This document shows, in pieces, positions 1 to 10,017 of a stretch of DNA of 64,000 bases. The DNA comes from Sandaracinobacteroides hominis (GTDB taxonomy: Bacteria; Pseudomonadota; Alphaproteobacteria; Sphingomonadales; Sphingomonadaceae), in contig NZ_JADCUC010000004.1 in NCBI RefSeq assembly GCF_016464365.1, forward strand, positions 248,001-312,000, in the 5' to 3' direction. Position 1 is the stretch's first letter; every line of letters begins with the position of its first letter. Both the position numbers and the translations under genes were made by a program. Below the pieces are notes generated by a model, which had not been told where the DNA came from, searched no databases, and saw only the letters and a program-made list of their open reading frames with translations.

Positions 1-2313
1 CGCAGCTTCGCCTTTCGTGGGCCCGATCTCGAAAGCGCAACCGAAGCCGAGCTGGTCTCGGTCTGTGCTCGGGCCAACAATGCCCTGAAGCGGCTGGGAA
101 CAGGATGGGCGCTGTTCTTCGAGGCGGATCGGCGTCCGGCCCCTGGCTATCCGGAAGGCCGGTTTCCGGACGCCGCCTCATGGCTGGTAGACGCCGAACG
201 GCGCGCCGGCTTCGAAACGCAAGGCCAGCATTTCGAGAGCCACTTCACCGGAACGCTGCTGTGGCTGCCGCCGGCCGACAACCAGGAAGCCGCTGGCCGG
301 GCGCTGGTAGAACGACCCCGCCAAGACAAGGGACGTGACTGGAACACCGCCCTGTCCGGCTTCCTCGCAGAAACCGACCGCCTCCTCGACCTCCTGTCCG
401 GTTTCATGCCCGAGGTGCAGGCGCTCACGGACGGCGAGACACTCACCTACCTCCATCGCACCATCTCGGATCGACCGCATGATGTGGCTGTGCCCGAGAC
501 ACCCGCCTATCTCGACGCGCTGCTTCCCGACACCATGTTGACGGGCGGTCTCGAGCCCCGTCTGGGCGATCTCCACCTTCGCACCCTCACGCTGCTCGGC
601 TTTCCCAACCTGAGCCGGCCCGGCCTTCTCGACGCGCTCAACCACCAGTCCTTCGGCTACCGCTGGGTCACCCGCTTCATCGCCCTCGACAAGAGCGATG
701 CCACGAAAGCACTGACTCGCATCCGCAGGCAATGGTTCAACAAGCGCAAGTCCGTGACCGCGCTGCTGCGCGAGGTCCTCTACAACCAGCCGACCCAACT
801 CCTCGACAGTGACGCTGACAACAAGGTGGTCGATGCAGACCTCGCCCTCCAGGCATTGGGCGGCGACCATGTCGCGTTTGGCTATCTCACCACGACCATC
901 ACGCTTGCCGACAGCGACCGCACCCGTGTCGAAGAGAAACTGCGCGCCGTCGAGCGCGTGGTGAACGGGCTCGGGTTCACCTCGAAGCGCGAGACGCTGA
1001 ACGCGGTCGAAGCCTGGCTCTCCTCGCTGCCGGGGCAGGTCTATGCCAACGTTCGCCAGCCCCTCGTCCATACCCTCAATCTCGCGCACCTGATGCCACT
1101 CTCCGCCGTCTGGGCCGGGCAGGCACGCAACTGGCATCTCGACGGCCCGCCACTGTTTCAGGCGCAGACCAGCGGCACCACGCCGTTCCGTTTCTCGACG
1201 CATGTCGGCGATGTCGGCCATATGCTGGTGGTCGGACCCACGGGTGCCGGCAAATCCGTGCTGCTGGCGCTTATCGCACTGCAGTTTCGCCGCTACCCCG
1301 ACGCTCAGATCTTCCTGTTCGACAAGGGACTGTCCGCCCGCGCTGCCGTGCTGGCGATGGGTGGTGCCCACCACCAGCTGGGGACTGAAGGGCTCGCGTT
1401 CCAGCCGCTCCGCCATATCGACCATCCGGACGAGCGCAGCTGGGCGGCCGACTGGGTTGCAGCCCTCCTCGCCGGCGAGCAGCTGGCGGTCACGCCCGAG
1501 GTCAAGGAGGCGATCTGGTCGGCGCTGGGCAGCCTCGCCTCCGCGCCCCCCGACGAGCGGACGTTGACCGGTCTCTCCATGCTGTTGCCGACCTCGGCGC
1601 TCCGCATGGCTCTCTCGCCCTTCACGCTCGAAGGTCCACATGGCCGGCTGCTGGATGCCGTCGAGCCGGAGTTCAGCCTCGACAGCCTGCAATGTTTTGA
1701 GACCGAGGCGTTGCTGGATCAGGCGTCGGTTGTCGCGCCGGTGCTCACCTATCTCTTCCACCGCCTCGAACAGCGGTTCGATGGCCGACCGACACTCCTG
1801 ATCCTCGATGAAGCCTGGATCTTCCTTGACCATCCGCTGTTCGCCGCCCGCATCCGCGAATGGCTGAAGACGCTGCGGAAGAAGAATGTCGCAGTCCTGT
1901 TCGCGACCCAGAGCCTTGCCGACATCGCGGACAGCGCGATCGCGCCGTCCATCATCGAAAGCTGCCCGCAGCGCATCCTGCTGCCGAACGAGCGGGCGCT
2001 GGAGCCGCAGTCCGCGGTCGCCTACCAGCGGTTGGGGCTCAACGCCCGGCAGATCGAGCTGATCGCGCGGGCGACACCCAAGCGGCACTATTACCTCCAG
2101 TCCGCGCGCGGCAATCGCCTGTTCGAGCTTGGGCTCGGACCGATCGCGCTGGCGCTTGCCGGGGCGTCCGATCCCGCCTCCCAGGCCCGTATCGACGCGA
2201 TCCTCGGCCAGCATGGTTTGACGGATTTTGCCGAACATTTGCTGTCGGCCGCCGGCCTCGACTGGGCTGCGTTGCTGCTGCGCGAGTTCCCCGACCACCA
2301 GTTGAAGGAGTAA
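1..2313 (+). CDS. trbE: Conjugal transfer ATPase TrbE (VirB4 family), 5' end outside window
   Basis: TrbE is the VirB4-type ATPase that powers assembly of the mating-pair channel at the inner membrane. The frame is open from base 1 with no start codon that fits the family, so the N-terminus lies upstream of the window; 770 residues are visible. The opening residues (RSFAFRGPDLESATEAELV) already match the TrbE N-terminal domain. A Walker A motif (GPTGAGKS) lies near visible residue 412 and a Walker B (LLILDEAW) near residue 600. The gene heads a same-strand run trbE-trbJ-trbL-trbF-trbG-trbI, and trbJ starts 5 bases after its stop. Identification as TrbE rather than a generic VirB4 rests on this gene order and the motifs together. 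Confidence 0.95.
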   Translation, partial: RSFAFRGPDLESATEAELVSVCARANNALKRLGTGWALFFEADRRPAPGYPEGRFPDAASWLVDAERRAGFETQGQHFESHFTGTLLWLPPADNQEAAGRALVERPRQDKGRDWNTALSGFLAETDRLLDLLSGFMPEVQALTDGETLTYLHRTISDRPHDVAVPETPAYLDALLPDTMLTGGLEPRLGDLHLRTLTLLGFPNLSRPGLLDALNHQSFGYRWVTRFIALDKSDATKALTRIRRQWFNKRKSVTALLREVLYNQPTQLLDSDADNKVVDADLALQALGGDHVAFGYLTTTITLADSDRTRVEEKLRAVERVVNGLGFTSKRETLNAVEAWLSSLPGQVYANVRQPLVHTLNLAHLMPLSAVWAGQARNWHLDGPPLFQAQTSGTTPFRFSTHVGDVGHMLVVGPTGAGKSVLLALIALQFRRYPDAQIFLFDKGLSARAAVLAMGGAHHQLGTEGLAFQPLRHIDHPDERSWAADWVAALLAGEQLAVTPEVKEAIWSALGSLASAPPDERTLTGLSMLLPTSALRMALSPFTLEGPHGRLLDAVEPEFSLDSLQCFETEALLDQASVVAPVLTYLFHRLEQRFDGRPTLLILDEAWIFLDHPLFAARIREWLKTLRKKNVAVLFATQSLADIADSAIAPSIIESCPQRILLPNERALEPQSAVAYQRLGLNARQIELIARATPKRHYYLQSARGNRLFELGLGPIALALAGASDPASQARIDAILGQHGLTDFAEHLLSAAGLDWAALLLREFPDHQLKE

Positions 2314-2318
2314 TTGAG

Positions 2319-3032
2319 ATGCCGAACCATGTTTCGCGCGGCCTTGCCGCTGCTGTTCTGTTCGCCACCTTATCGGCCACGCCCGCACAGGCAATCGTCG
2401 TGTTCGATCCCACCAACTACAGCCAGAACGTGCTGACGGCGGCGCGCACGCTGCAGCAGATCAACAACCAGGTGAAGTCGCTGCAGAACGAGGCGCAGAC
2501 CCTCCTCAATCAGGCGAAGAACCTCAGCAAGGTCGGTTTCCCCGAGATCGGGGCCATCACCACCCGGCTGCAGCAGATCGACCAGCTGATGGCGAAAGCG
2601 GAAGGCATCGAGTTCCGCATCGACAAGCTCGACGCCCAGTTCGCGAAGCTCTTCCCGAACGACTTCAAGTCGGCGCTCAAGCTCGACGAGCAGGTGCTCG
2701 CAGCCCGGACCCGCCTCGACACCGAGCTCGCCGCCTATCGCCACAGCATGACGGTGCAGGCCAATGTCATCGAGAATGTGCAGGCCGACATGGCGGTGCT
2801 CAATGATCTGTCGGCTCGCAGCCAGGGCGCCGAGGGCGCGCTGCAGGTGGGGCAGGCGACCAACCAGCTGCTGGCCTTCTCCACCAAGCAGCAGCTGCAG
2901 ATCCAGAGCCTGCTAGCCGCCCACTACCGCGCCGAAGCTTTCGAACAGGCCCGGCGTCTGCAGGCCGAGGCCGACGCCCGCGCGGCGGTTGTGAAGTTTC
3001 TGGGAACAGGCGAGGCCTACACCCCGAAATAG
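2319..3032 (+). CDS. trbJ: P-type conjugative transfer protein TrbJ (VirB5-like)
   Basis: TrbJ is the VirB5-like periplasmic or pilus-tip component of the mating channel. The product has 237 residues and begins with a clear Sec signal peptide (residues 1-26, ending near PAQA). The remainder is largely helical and coiled, with a Gln/Asn-rich stretch from about residue 40, as is usual for this family. ATG 2319 was chosen over upstream in-frame starts because it opens the signal peptide and has AAGGAG eight bases upstream, inside the end of trbE. In many alphaproteobacterial ICEs a small trbK follows; here only 31 non-coding bases separate trbJ from trbL, so trbK is absent. Confidence 0.92.
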   Translation: MPNHVSRGLAAAVLFATLSATPAQAIVVFDPTNYSQNVLTAARTLQQINNQVKSLQNEAQTLLNQAKNLSKVGFPEIGAITTRLQQIDQLMAKAEGIEFRIDKLDAQFAKLFPNDFKSALKLDEQVLAARTRLDTELAAYRHSMTVQANVIENVQADMAVLNDLSARSQGAEGALQVGQATNQLLAFSTKQQLQIQSLLAAHYRAEAFEQARRLQAEADARAAVVKFLGTGEAYTPK

Positions 3033-3063
3033 CCCCTCGACCTGGCCCTCGCAGGACAGCCCC

Positions 3064-4365
3064 ATGCAAGACCTGAGCGTCATCGACGGATTTCTGGCTG
3101 ACTTTATCCAGTATATCGACAGCGGCTTCGGCCTGCTGGGGCCGGACGTCGCCTTCCTGACCACCGTCCTCATCGGCATCGACATCACGCTCGCCGGTCT
3201 CTTCTGGGCGATGGGCGGCGAAGACAATGTGATCGGCCGCTTCCTGCGCAAGATTCTCTTCGTCGGCGCTTTCGCCTTCATCCTGAACAGCTTCGCGCTG
3301 CTGGCCGACATTGTCTTCCATTCGTTCGCGGCCGCCGGCCTCACCGCAGGCGGCGGCATGATCACCGCAGACGACCTCCTGAAACCCGGCAAGCTCGCCG
3401 GCACCGGCTTCGCTGCCGCCTGGCCGCTTCTCGATCAGGTCGCCCAGCTGATGGGGTTCACGACCTTCTTCGACAATTTCCTGACCATCGCCGTGCTGCT
3501 CTTCGCCTGGGCGATCGTCATTGCCGCCTTCTTCATCCTCGCCGTCCAGATGTTCGTCACCATTCTCGAGTTCAAGCTGACCGCGCTTGCAGGGTTCATC
3601 CTCGTCCCCTTCGCGCTCTGGAACCGGACCAGCTTCCTCGCCGAGCGCGTGCTGGGCGCCGTCGTCTCGTCGGGTATCAAGGTGATGGTGCTCGCCGTCA
3701 TCGTCGGCATCGGCTCGGGCTATTTCGCGGAGTTCACCGCCGCCATCAAAGGCCAGGAGCCCGACATCGCGCAGGCGATGAGCCTCGTTCTTGCCTCGCT
3801 CACCCTGTTCGGCCTCGGCATCTTCGGTCCTGCCCTCGCCGCCGGTCTCGTTTCGGGCGCACCGCAGCTTGGAGCAGGCGCCGCTGTCGGGACTGTAGCC
3901 GGCGCGGCCGGGCTCGCAGCCCTTGCTGGCGGCGCCACCATCGGCGCTGCGCGCCTTGCGGGCGGTGCAGCGCTCGGATCGGTCCGCGCCGGCACCACCA
4001 TGGGGTCTGCGGCATCGGCTTCCTATCAACTTGGTCAAACCAACGCAGGTGCCTCAACCATCGGCGCCGGCATAGGCGGCATGGCGCAGGCCGCAGGCGG
4101 CGCAATGCGCGAGAAAGCCGCGTCCGGCCTTGGTCTTTCCGACGCTGCACGCCGGGGCCGCGATGGTGCCTGGGCAGCGATGAACGGCGGCAGAGTTGCC
4201 GCAGCCGGTGCCGAAGCTTCGGGCGATGCCGCCCCGGCCTGGGCGCAGTCGCTGCGCCGCCAGCAAGACAGCCGTCACCGGCGTCAGCTCGCCATGCACA
4301 GCCTGCAGCAGGGCGACCGCGGCGGCGCCGCCGCTTCCCCTGACATCAAAGAAAGGAACGATTGA
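3064..4365 (+). CDS. trbL: P-type conjugative transfer protein TrbL (VirB6-like)
   Basis: TrbL is the polytopic inner-membrane component of the transfer channel, the VirB6 counterpart. The 433-residue product has five or more hydrophobic segments between about residues 25 and 265. A Gly/Ala-rich region follows (about 270-350), then a hydrophilic Ala- and charge-rich tail, the usual TrbL pattern. It starts at ATG 3064. Its TGA (4363-4365) lies immediately before the trbF start, consistent with coupled translation. Confidence 0.93.
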   Translation: MQDLSVIDGFLADFIQYIDSGFGLLGPDVAFLTTVLIGIDITLAGLFWAMGGEDNVIGRFLRKILFVGAFAFILNSFALLADIVFHSFAAAGLTAGGGMITADDLLKPGKLAGTGFAAAWPLLDQVAQLMGFTTFFDNFLTIAVLLFAWAIVIAAFFILAVQMFVTILEFKLTALAGFILVPFALWNRTSFLAERVLGAVVSSGIKVMVLAVIVGIGSGYFAEFTAAIKGQEPDIAQAMSLVLASLTLFGLGIFGPALAAGLVSGAPQLGAGAAVGTVAGAAGLAALAGGATIGAARLAGGAALGSVRAGTTMGSAASASYQLGQTNAGASTIGAGIGGMAQAAGGAMREKAASGLGLSDAARRGRDGAWAAMNGGRVAAAGAEASGDAAPAWAQSLRRQQDSRHRRQLAMHSLQQGDRGGAAASPDIKERND

Positions 4366-4367
4366 CC

Positions 4368-5126
4368 ATGGTCTTCCGCCGCGCTGTCCAGCGATACGGA
4401 CATACGCCGCTGCCCGTCACGCCCTATGCCCGCGCCGGGCAGGTCTGGGATGATCGTATCGGATCGGCCCGTGTGCAGGCGCGCAACTGGCGGCTGATGG
4501 CCTTCTGTTCGCTCGGCCTCGCGATCGGCATGGCGGGCGCCTTTGTCTGGCAGTCGCGCGAGAGCCGGGTCGTCCCCTATGTGATCGAGGTCGACCGGCT
4601 GGGCGAGCCGCGGGCGCTCAGCGAAGCCGAGAAGGCGCACCGGCCGACCGACCCGCAGATCGCCTGGCATCTCGCCGCGTTCATCGGCAACGTCCGCTCG
4701 GTCTCGATGGACCCGGTGCTGATGCGACGCGACTGGCTGTCGGCCTATGATTTCGTGACGCCGAAGGGGGCGCTGTTCATTGGTGAATATGCCCGCGCTT
4801 CCGACCCGTTCGCCCGTGTCGGCGAAGAGAGCGTATCGGTGCAGGTGACAAGCGTCGTGCGTGCCTCTGACCGCTCGTTCCAGGTCAAGTGGACGGAAAG
4901 TGTCTACGCCCGCGGCAGCCTTGCCGACACATCGCAATGGACGGCCATCCTCGCCATCGAGACGCGTGTGCCGGAAACCGCCGACACACTGCGGAAGAAC
5001 CCGCTTGGCATCTATGTCGACGCCATCGCCTGGAGCCGCGAGCTTGAGCCGGCTTCCGCCCGAGCCCCGGCACCGCGCCGAAATGCCGCCAGCCAATCCC
5101 CCGCCATTGAGGAGCTTCAGCCATGA
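4368..5126 (+). CDS. trbF: Conjugal transfer protein TrbF (VirB8-like)
   Basis: TrbF is the VirB8-type bitopic inner-membrane scaffold of the mating channel. A short cytoplasmic N-terminus (GHTPLPVTPYARAGQVWDDR) and one transmembrane helix (about residues 43-62) precede a periplasmic VirB8 domain containing the typical VVPYVIEVD stretch. ATG 4368 is preferred because GAAAGGA lies 10 bases upstream; a TTG six bases earlier (4362) is in frame but too close to that ribosome site. The stop overlaps the trbG start (ATGA). Length is 252 residues, normal for the family. Confidence 0.93.
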   Translation: MVFRRAVQRYGHTPLPVTPYARAGQVWDDRIGSARVQARNWRLMAFCSLGLAIGMAGAFVWQSRESRVVPYVIEVDRLGEPRALSEAEKAHRPTDPQIAWHLAAFIGNVRSVSMDPVLMRRDWLSAYDFVTPKGALFIGEYARASDPFARVGEESVSVQVTSVVRASDRSFQVKWTESVYARGSLADTSQWTAILAIETRVPETADTLRKNPLGIYVDAIAWSRELEPASARAPAPRRNAASQSPAIEELQP

Positions 5127-5974
5127 TGCGCATCCCGTTTGCCGCGCCGCTTCTGTCGGCGATTCTGCTCGCGCCCGTCCACGGAGCAGCGTCCGCACCG
5201 GCTGATCCGGGCCGGGTCATCGAAGCCGCCAACCGCCAGGCGACCTATGGACCCGCTGCGCAGGATTTTGTGAACGCGGTCCACGTCTACCCATATGTGG
5301 AAGGCGCAATCTACCGGGCGGTGACGGCGCCCGAACGGGTGACGGATATTGCCCTGCAGGCGGGTGAGACGCTCGTGTCGGTTGCAAGCGGGGATACCGT
5401 GCGCTGGGTGATCGGCGATACCACCAGCGGCGCCGGCCTTTCGAAGCGCACCCATGTTCTGGTGAAGCCGGTCGGCGCGGGACTTGCGACCAACCTCGTT
5501 ATCACCACCGATCGCCGCAGCTACCATGTGGCGCTCACCAGTGTGGCGCGCACCGCGATGACGGCCCTGTCCTGGACCTATCCGCAGGACGCGCTGCTGG
5601 CGGTCTCACGTCCGGTTCCGGCTGTGGAGGCTGTGACGACGCCGGCTGTGGCGCCCGGCCTTGAGGTCGAGCAGCTGAGGTTCAACTATCTGCTGTCGGG
5701 CGACAAACCGGCCTGGCGACCGCTGCGGGCGTTCGATGATGGCCGCCAGACCTATCTCGAGTTCCCGCCGACGCTTGCGGTCGGCGAGGCGCCGCCCCTG
5801 TTCCTGATCGGGGCGGATGGCGAGCCGCAACTCGTCAACTATCGCGTCCGTGGCCGCTTCTATGTGGTCGACCGAATCATCGACATCGCGGAACTCCGGC
5901 TCGGCACAAGGAAGCAGCAGATCGTGCGCATCCAGCGGGTCGGTGAAACCGTGCGTTCGCGGAGCGGGTCATGA
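5123..5974 (+). CDS. trbG: P-type conjugative transfer protein TrbG (VirB9-like)
   Basis: TrbG is the VirB9-like periplasmic partner of the outer-membrane core complex. A Sec signal peptide (about residues 1-22, ending HGAASA) is followed by the CagX/VirB9 fold. The C-terminal part carries the characteristic stretch AWRPLRAFDDGRQTYLEFP near residue 195, then VNYRVRGRFYVVDR. The gene overlaps trbF by 4 bases; ATG 5123 and ATG 5126 are both possible starts. It overlaps trbI by 4 bases at its end. Confidence 0.94.
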   Translation: MMRIPFAAPLLSAILLAPVHGAASAPADPGRVIEAANRQATYGPAAQDFVNAVHVYPYVEGAIYRAVTAPERVTDIALQAGETLVSVASGDTVRWVIGDTTSGAGLSKRTHVLVKPVGAGLATNLVITTDRRSYHVALTSVARTAMTALSWTYPQDALLAVSRPVPAVEAVTTPAVAPGLEVEQLRFNYLLSGDKPAWRPLRAFDDGRQTYLEFPPTLAVGEAPPLFLIGADGEPQLVNYRVRGRFYVVDRIIDIAELRLGTRKQQIVRIQRVGETVRSRSGS

Positions 5975-7215
5975 GCGACGATCCCGATACGGTGCAGCAG
6001 GAGCTCCCGACGCCTCCGGCAAAGGAAGATCCGGAGACGCTTGCGCTCAGGGCGCAGCCACCACGGGCGATCCGGTTCCGCCGCAGCGTCATCATCGGCC
6101 TTGCGGCGGGGTCTTCGCTGGCGCTGATGGCAACGGCCTGGATTGCGCTCAGACCGCCAAAGTTCGACCTGATCTCGGGGGCGCCGGAGAAGGCGCCGCC
6201 GCCACGCCCGCCGGCCGACACGCTGCAGTCCTTGCCTGCCACCTATGAGGATGTTCCGAAGCTCGGACCGCCGCTTCCGGGTGACCTCGGCCGCCCGATC
6301 CTGGAGCATCAGCGCGCCAAGGCGATCGATATGGAAGTGGCGGAGATCGAACAGGCGGGCGGCAATACTCAGGCTGGCGCCAGTCGGCAGGCTGCTGATC
6401 GGGAGCGTCTGATTGCCGAGCGCAAAGCGGTTCGTGAGGCGGTGCTGCTGGTGCCGCTCCGTGACCGCGCGGAAACGGCGTCTCCCGGCGCAGCGCCAGA
6501 AATCCGGCGGGCTTCTCAGTGCGAGGATTCTTCGGTGCAGGAAACGAGATCCGGAGATGGAAAGGCAGGGTTTGTCGCGACCCAGGATGCGGGCGACGAC
6601 ATCAATGCCCATCCGCTTCTGCCAGCCGCTTCGCCCGATCTCGTTGCTGCCGGGAGTGTGATTGCCGGCAGCCTCATTACCGGGATCAACTCAGACAGTC
6701 CCGGTCTCGTCATTGCCCAAGTCACGGAACAGGTGTTCGATAGCCCGACCGGCAGGCGATTACTCATCCCGCAAGGAGCGCGGCTCATTGGTCGCTACGA
6801 CCATGTCGTCGCCTTCGGCCAGCGCAGGGCCCTCATCGTCTGGCAGCGAATTCTATGGCCCGACGGCAGCTCGCTCCGGCTCGAGAATGTACCGGCAACA
6901 GACCCCTCCGGCTATGCAGGCCTTGCCGACAAGGTCGACTTCCACAGCTGGCAGCTGCTGCAGGGCGCGGTCATCTCCACGCTGCTCGGTGTCGGCAGCA
7001 ATCTTACCTTCTCGGGTCAAAGCGACCTCGTCCGTGCCATCCGGGAATCCACACAGCAGAATGTTGCGCGGGCAGGCGATCAGCTGACCTCGCGCAACCT
7101 CAGCATCCAGCCGACGATTACCATCCGGCCTGGCGCCGAGGTGCGGCTTGTCGTGCACCGCGACCTCATCCTCACCCCATGGAACCAGCAGGAGGCAAGG
7201 CAATGGCCGAACTGA
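5971..7215 (+). CDS. trbI: Conjugal transfer protein TrbI (VirB10-like)
   Basis: TrbI is the VirB10-type protein that spans from the inner membrane to the outer-membrane core. The 414-residue product has a cytoplasmic Pro-rich start, one transmembrane helix (about residues 36-55), a Pro-rich linker (APPPRPPADT) and a C-terminal TrbI/VirB10 beta-barrel domain from about residue 215. Recognisable stretches there include GSVIAGSLITGINSDSPG and RLLIPQGARLIGRYD. ATG 5971 overlaps the trbG stop. This is the last structural trb gene in the operon. Confidence 0.94.
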   Translation: MSDDPDTVQQELPTPPAKEDPETLALRAQPPRAIRFRRSVIIGLAAGSSLALMATAWIALRPPKFDLISGAPEKAPPPRPPADTLQSLPATYEDVPKLGPPLPGDLGRPILEHQRAKAIDMEVAEIEQAGGNTQAGASRQAADRERLIAERKAVREAVLLVPLRDRAETASPGAAPEIRRASQCEDSSVQETRSGDGKAGFVATQDAGDDINAHPLLPAASPDLVAAGSVIAGSLITGINSDSPGLVIAQVTEQVFDSPTGRRLLIPQGARLIGRYDHVVAFGQRRALIVWQRILWPDGSSLRLENVPATDPSGYAGLADKVDFHSWQLLQGAVISTLLGVGSNLTFSGQSDLVRAIRESTQQNVARAGDQLTSRNLSIQPTITIRPGAEVRLVVHRDLILTPWNQQEARQWPN

Positions 7216-7421
7216 AACTCGCGCGGCTGCCCGACCGCACGCCGCTGAAGCTTGGTATCAATGTCATGCCTGATCTGCACCAGGATCTCGTCGACTATGC
7301 GGCACATTACGCGCGGGCCTATGGCGCCGAAGTGCAGATCGCAGAACTGATACCGGCTATGCTGGCCAGCTTCATCGAGAGCGATCGGGGATTCCTACGG
7401 TCCCGGGGACCGCGGCCATGA
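7203..7421 (+). CDS. DUF2274 domain protein of the trb operon
   Basis: This 72-residue protein of the DUF2274 family sits at the end of trb operons in many alphaproteobacterial ICEs. Its biochemical role is unknown. The product opens MAELKLARLPDRTPLKL and is predicted to be small, soluble and mostly helical. ATG 7203 was chosen because it lies inside the end of trbI (13-base overlap) and begins the conserved region; the same frame is open further upstream only because of base composition. It closes the operon. Confidence 0.85.
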   Translation: MAELKLARLPDRTPLKLGINVMPDLHQDLVDYAAHYARAYGAEVQIAELIPAMLASFIESDRGFLRSRGPRP

Positions 7422-7721
7422 GCCACCTTCGTCCGGCACAAATCAACCGCAACTGCAACCGGCACCAGAATGGCGGGTGGGAGGCAGGAGCGGATTGACA
7501 GACCCGCCTCTCCAGATAGGCGGCGCCCCCGGGGCAGGAACGCTGCGCCATAGCTTTTCGAGCTAGGCGGCGGCCATGTCCGAAATGCCGCACATGGTCG
7601 GTAAGCTGCTCGGCCATAGCAGCATTCTGAGCATTACTTGTTGATTTCCGCTGAGAGTTGACCCGGGATTTTCATTGAGAAGTGACCCGGTGAAGATATG
7701 TCCCGCGATGCGGGTGATGCG

Positions 7722-8501
7722 TCAAGCTGGTGATTTTTCCTTTCGTGGTTTGGGCGCTGCTGCGCTGGCTCTGAACCGGAAGCTGTCGTTGCCGGTTTCC
7801 AGGATGTGGCAATGGTGTGTGAGCCGGTCGAGCAGCGCAGTGGTCATCTTGGCATCGCCGAACACATCGGCCCATTCGCTGAAGCTGAGATTGGTTGTGA
7901 TGACGACGCTGGTGCGCTCGTAAAGTTTGCTCAGCAGATGGAACAGCAGCGCGCCACCTGATGGGCTGAACGGCAGGTAGCCGAGCTCATCGAGGATGAT
8001 GAGATCGAGGCGCAACAGCCGCTCGGCAAGCTGGCCGGCCCTGTTCGCGGCCTTTTCCTGCTCAAGCGCATTGACCAGATCCACGGTGGCGAAGAACCGC
8101 ACCTTCTTGCGATGATGTTCAACGGCCTGGATACCGAGCGCGGTGGCAATGTGCGTCTTGCCCGTGCCGGGACCGCCGATCAGTACGACATTATCGGCGC
8201 CATCGACGAACTCGCCGCGGTGGAGTTGCCGGATCATGGCTTCGTTGACCTCGCTGGCGGCGAAGTCGAACCCGGCCAGGTCCTTGTAGGCAGGGAACCG
8301 GGCAGCCTTGATCTGGTAGGCGATCGATCGGACTTCTCGTTCGGCCATCTCGGCCTTGAGGAGCTGGGACAGAATCGGCACAGCCGCCTCGAAAGCGGGC
8401 GCGCCTTGCTCGATGAGATCGTCGACGGCGTGGGCCATGCCGTACATCTTCAGCGCCTTAAGCATGACGACCACGGCGGCGCTGGCGGGATCATGACGCA
8501 T
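7722..8501 (-). CDS. istB: IS21-family helper ATPase IstB
   Basis: IstB is the AAA+ helper that assists the IstA transposase in target selection and strand transfer. From ATG 8501 it has 259 residues, typical for the family. A Walker A (GGPGTGKT) is at residues 109-116 and a Walker B ([11 protein letters not shown]) near residue 163. The [10 protein letters not shown]-type region appears as [11 protein letters not shown]. The frame is open further upstream, but ATG 8501 is favoured because it starts the conserved region and overlaps the end of istA by 11 bases, the usual IS21 arrangement. The gene looks intact. Confidence 0.95.
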   Translation of the reverse strand: MRHDPASAAVVVMLKALKMYGMAHAVDDLIEQGAPAFEAAVPILSQLLKAEMAEREVRSIAYQIKAARFPAYKDLAGFDFAASEVNEAMIRQLHRGEFVDGADNVVLIGGPGTGKTHIATALGIQAVEHHRKKVRFFATVDLVNALEQEKAANRAGQLAERLLRLDLIILDELGYLPFSPSGGALLFHLLSKLYERTSVVITTNLSFSEWADVFGDAKMTTALLDRLTHHCHILETGNDSFRFRASAAAPKPRKEKSPA

Positions 8502-10017
8502 GGCGCAGCCCTCCATCGCGCAGGGCATCATAGCGCCCGACATTGGCGAGCGGTTCCTGGGCAAGACGAAGCGCCTGGGGCGCATCGATCGGAGAAGCCG
8601 GAGGAGCCTTGCCGTCGATCAGGCGGTGCAGGACGTTGAGGACATGAGTCTTGGTGGCAACGCCGGCTTCCAACGCCAGTTCGACCGCGCACAGCACGGC
8701 CTGTTCGTCGTGCTGGAGAACAAGGGCGAGGATCTCGGCCATCTCCCTGTCTCCGCCCGGGCGGCGTAGGAGCTGGCTTTGAAGCTGCCGGAAGGCATCA
8801 GGCATCTCGTTGAAGGGAGCACCATTGCGCAAGGCTCCGGGCTTGCGCTGGATCACCGCCAGATAATGCCGCCAGTCATAGACCGTTCGCCCGCCGTTAT
8901 GATGCGATCGGTCGATGATCCGGCCATGCTCGCACAAGATCTGGCCCTCGGCGGCGATCACAATCCGATCGGGGTAAATCCGCAAGCTGACCGGACGGTT
9001 GGCGAACGATGCCGGTACGCTGTAGCGCATGCGCTCAAAGCTCACGAGACAGGTAGGTGATACCCGCTTGGTGTGTTCGACGAAGCCATCGAACGGCCGA
9101 CCGGGCGGCATCAGACTGGCAACCTCGACGGCGTGGACATCGGCAACGGTGCCGGGCAGCACCCCGTGCTCGATCTGCGCCCATTGCGCGATGCATTGCG
9201 CTTCAAGCCAGGCGTTGAGCGCGTCGAGGTCGGAGAAGCTCGGCATGGGTTGCCACAACCGACGCCGCGCATCCTGGACGTTCTTCTCAACCTGCCCTTT
9301 CTCCCACCCTGACGCCTGGTTGCAGAACTCGGGCTCGAACAGATAGTGGCTCGCCATCGCCGCAAACCGCGCGTTAATCTGTCGAGCCTTGCCCGCACCG
9401 ATCCGATCGACCGCAGTGCGCATGTTGTCGAAGATCCCCCGCCGAGGTACGCCGCCCAGCACGCGGAACGCTTGGGTCAGCGCGTCAAACAGCATCTCGT
9501 GGGTCTGGAGCGGATAAGCCCGAACCGCGAAGGCGCGACTGTGCGAGAGCTTGGTATGCGCCACCTGCAGCTTGGTCTGCCGGCCGCCCAGCATCGCCCA
9601 GTCCTCGCTCCAGTCGAACTGGAAAGCCTCGCCCGCAGCGAACGCCAGCGGCACGAACGTCCCCCGCCCGCTGGTCTGCGCCTCGCGCTGCCGCTCGGCC
9701 TTCCAGACCCTGACGAAGGCGGCGACACGTCCGTAAGAGCCGTCGTAGCCCAGCACCACGAGGTCGGCGTGCATCTGCTTGGCCGTGCGTCGCTGTTTGC
9801 GCGACTTGGCCACCTCGGCCCGCAGCCAGCCCGACAACTTCTCGGCAAAGGGATCGAGCTTGCTCGGCCGCTCGGGAACCTTGAAACGGGGCTCAACCGC
9901 CCCGCCACGCAGATACTTGCGGATCGTGTTGCGCGACAATCCAGTGCGACGCTCGATCTCCCGGATCGGCATCCCATCACGAAAATGCCAGCGCCGGATA
10001 ACGCTCAATAAAGCCAT
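8491..10017 (-). CDS. istA: IS21-family transposase IstA
   Basis: IstA is the DDE transposase of the element. From ATG 10017 it has 508 residues, the usual length. An N-terminal helix-turn-helix ([20 protein letters not shown]) precedes an rve integrase core. Candidate catalytic residues sit in [19 protein letters not shown] and [10 protein letters not shown]. The frame is open to GTG 10077 and has another GTG at 10026 with GGGGGA upstream, so the exact start is uncertain by a few codons. No frameshift is seen. Confidence 0.94.
   Translation of the reverse strand: MALLSVIRRWHFRDGMPIREIERRTGLSRNTIRKYLRGGAVEPRFKVPERPSKLDPFAEKLSGWLRAEVAKSRKQRRTAKQMHADLVVLGYDGSYGRVAAFVRVWKAERQREAQTSGRGTFVPLAFAAGEAFQFDWSEDWAMLGGRQTKLQVAHTKLSHSRAFAVRAYPLQTHEMLFDALTQAFRVLGGVPRRGIFDNMRTAVDRIGAGKARQINARFAAMASHYLFEPEFCNQASGWEKGQVEKNVQDARRRLWQPMPSFSDLDALNAWLEAQCIAQWAQIEHGVLPGTVADVHAVEVASLMPPGRPFDGFVEHTKRVSPTCLVSFERMRYSVPASFANRPVSLRIYPDRIVIAAEGQILCEHGRIIDRSHHNGGRTVYDWRHYLAVIQRKPGALRNGAPFNEMPDAFRQLQSQLLRRPGGDREMAEILALVLQHDEQAVLCAVELALEAGVATKTHVLNVLHRLIDGKAPPASPIDAPQALRLAQEPLANVGRYDALRDGGLRHAS

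Noticed and set aside
178-2394. A 738-codon minus-strand open frame opposite trbE
   Set aside because: trbE motifs on the plus strand are clear; the antisense translation has no recognisable domain.
7504-7523. Hairpin CCGCCT/AGGCGG after the trb operon
   Set aside because: Stem is 6 bp with no T-run; too weak to call a terminator.
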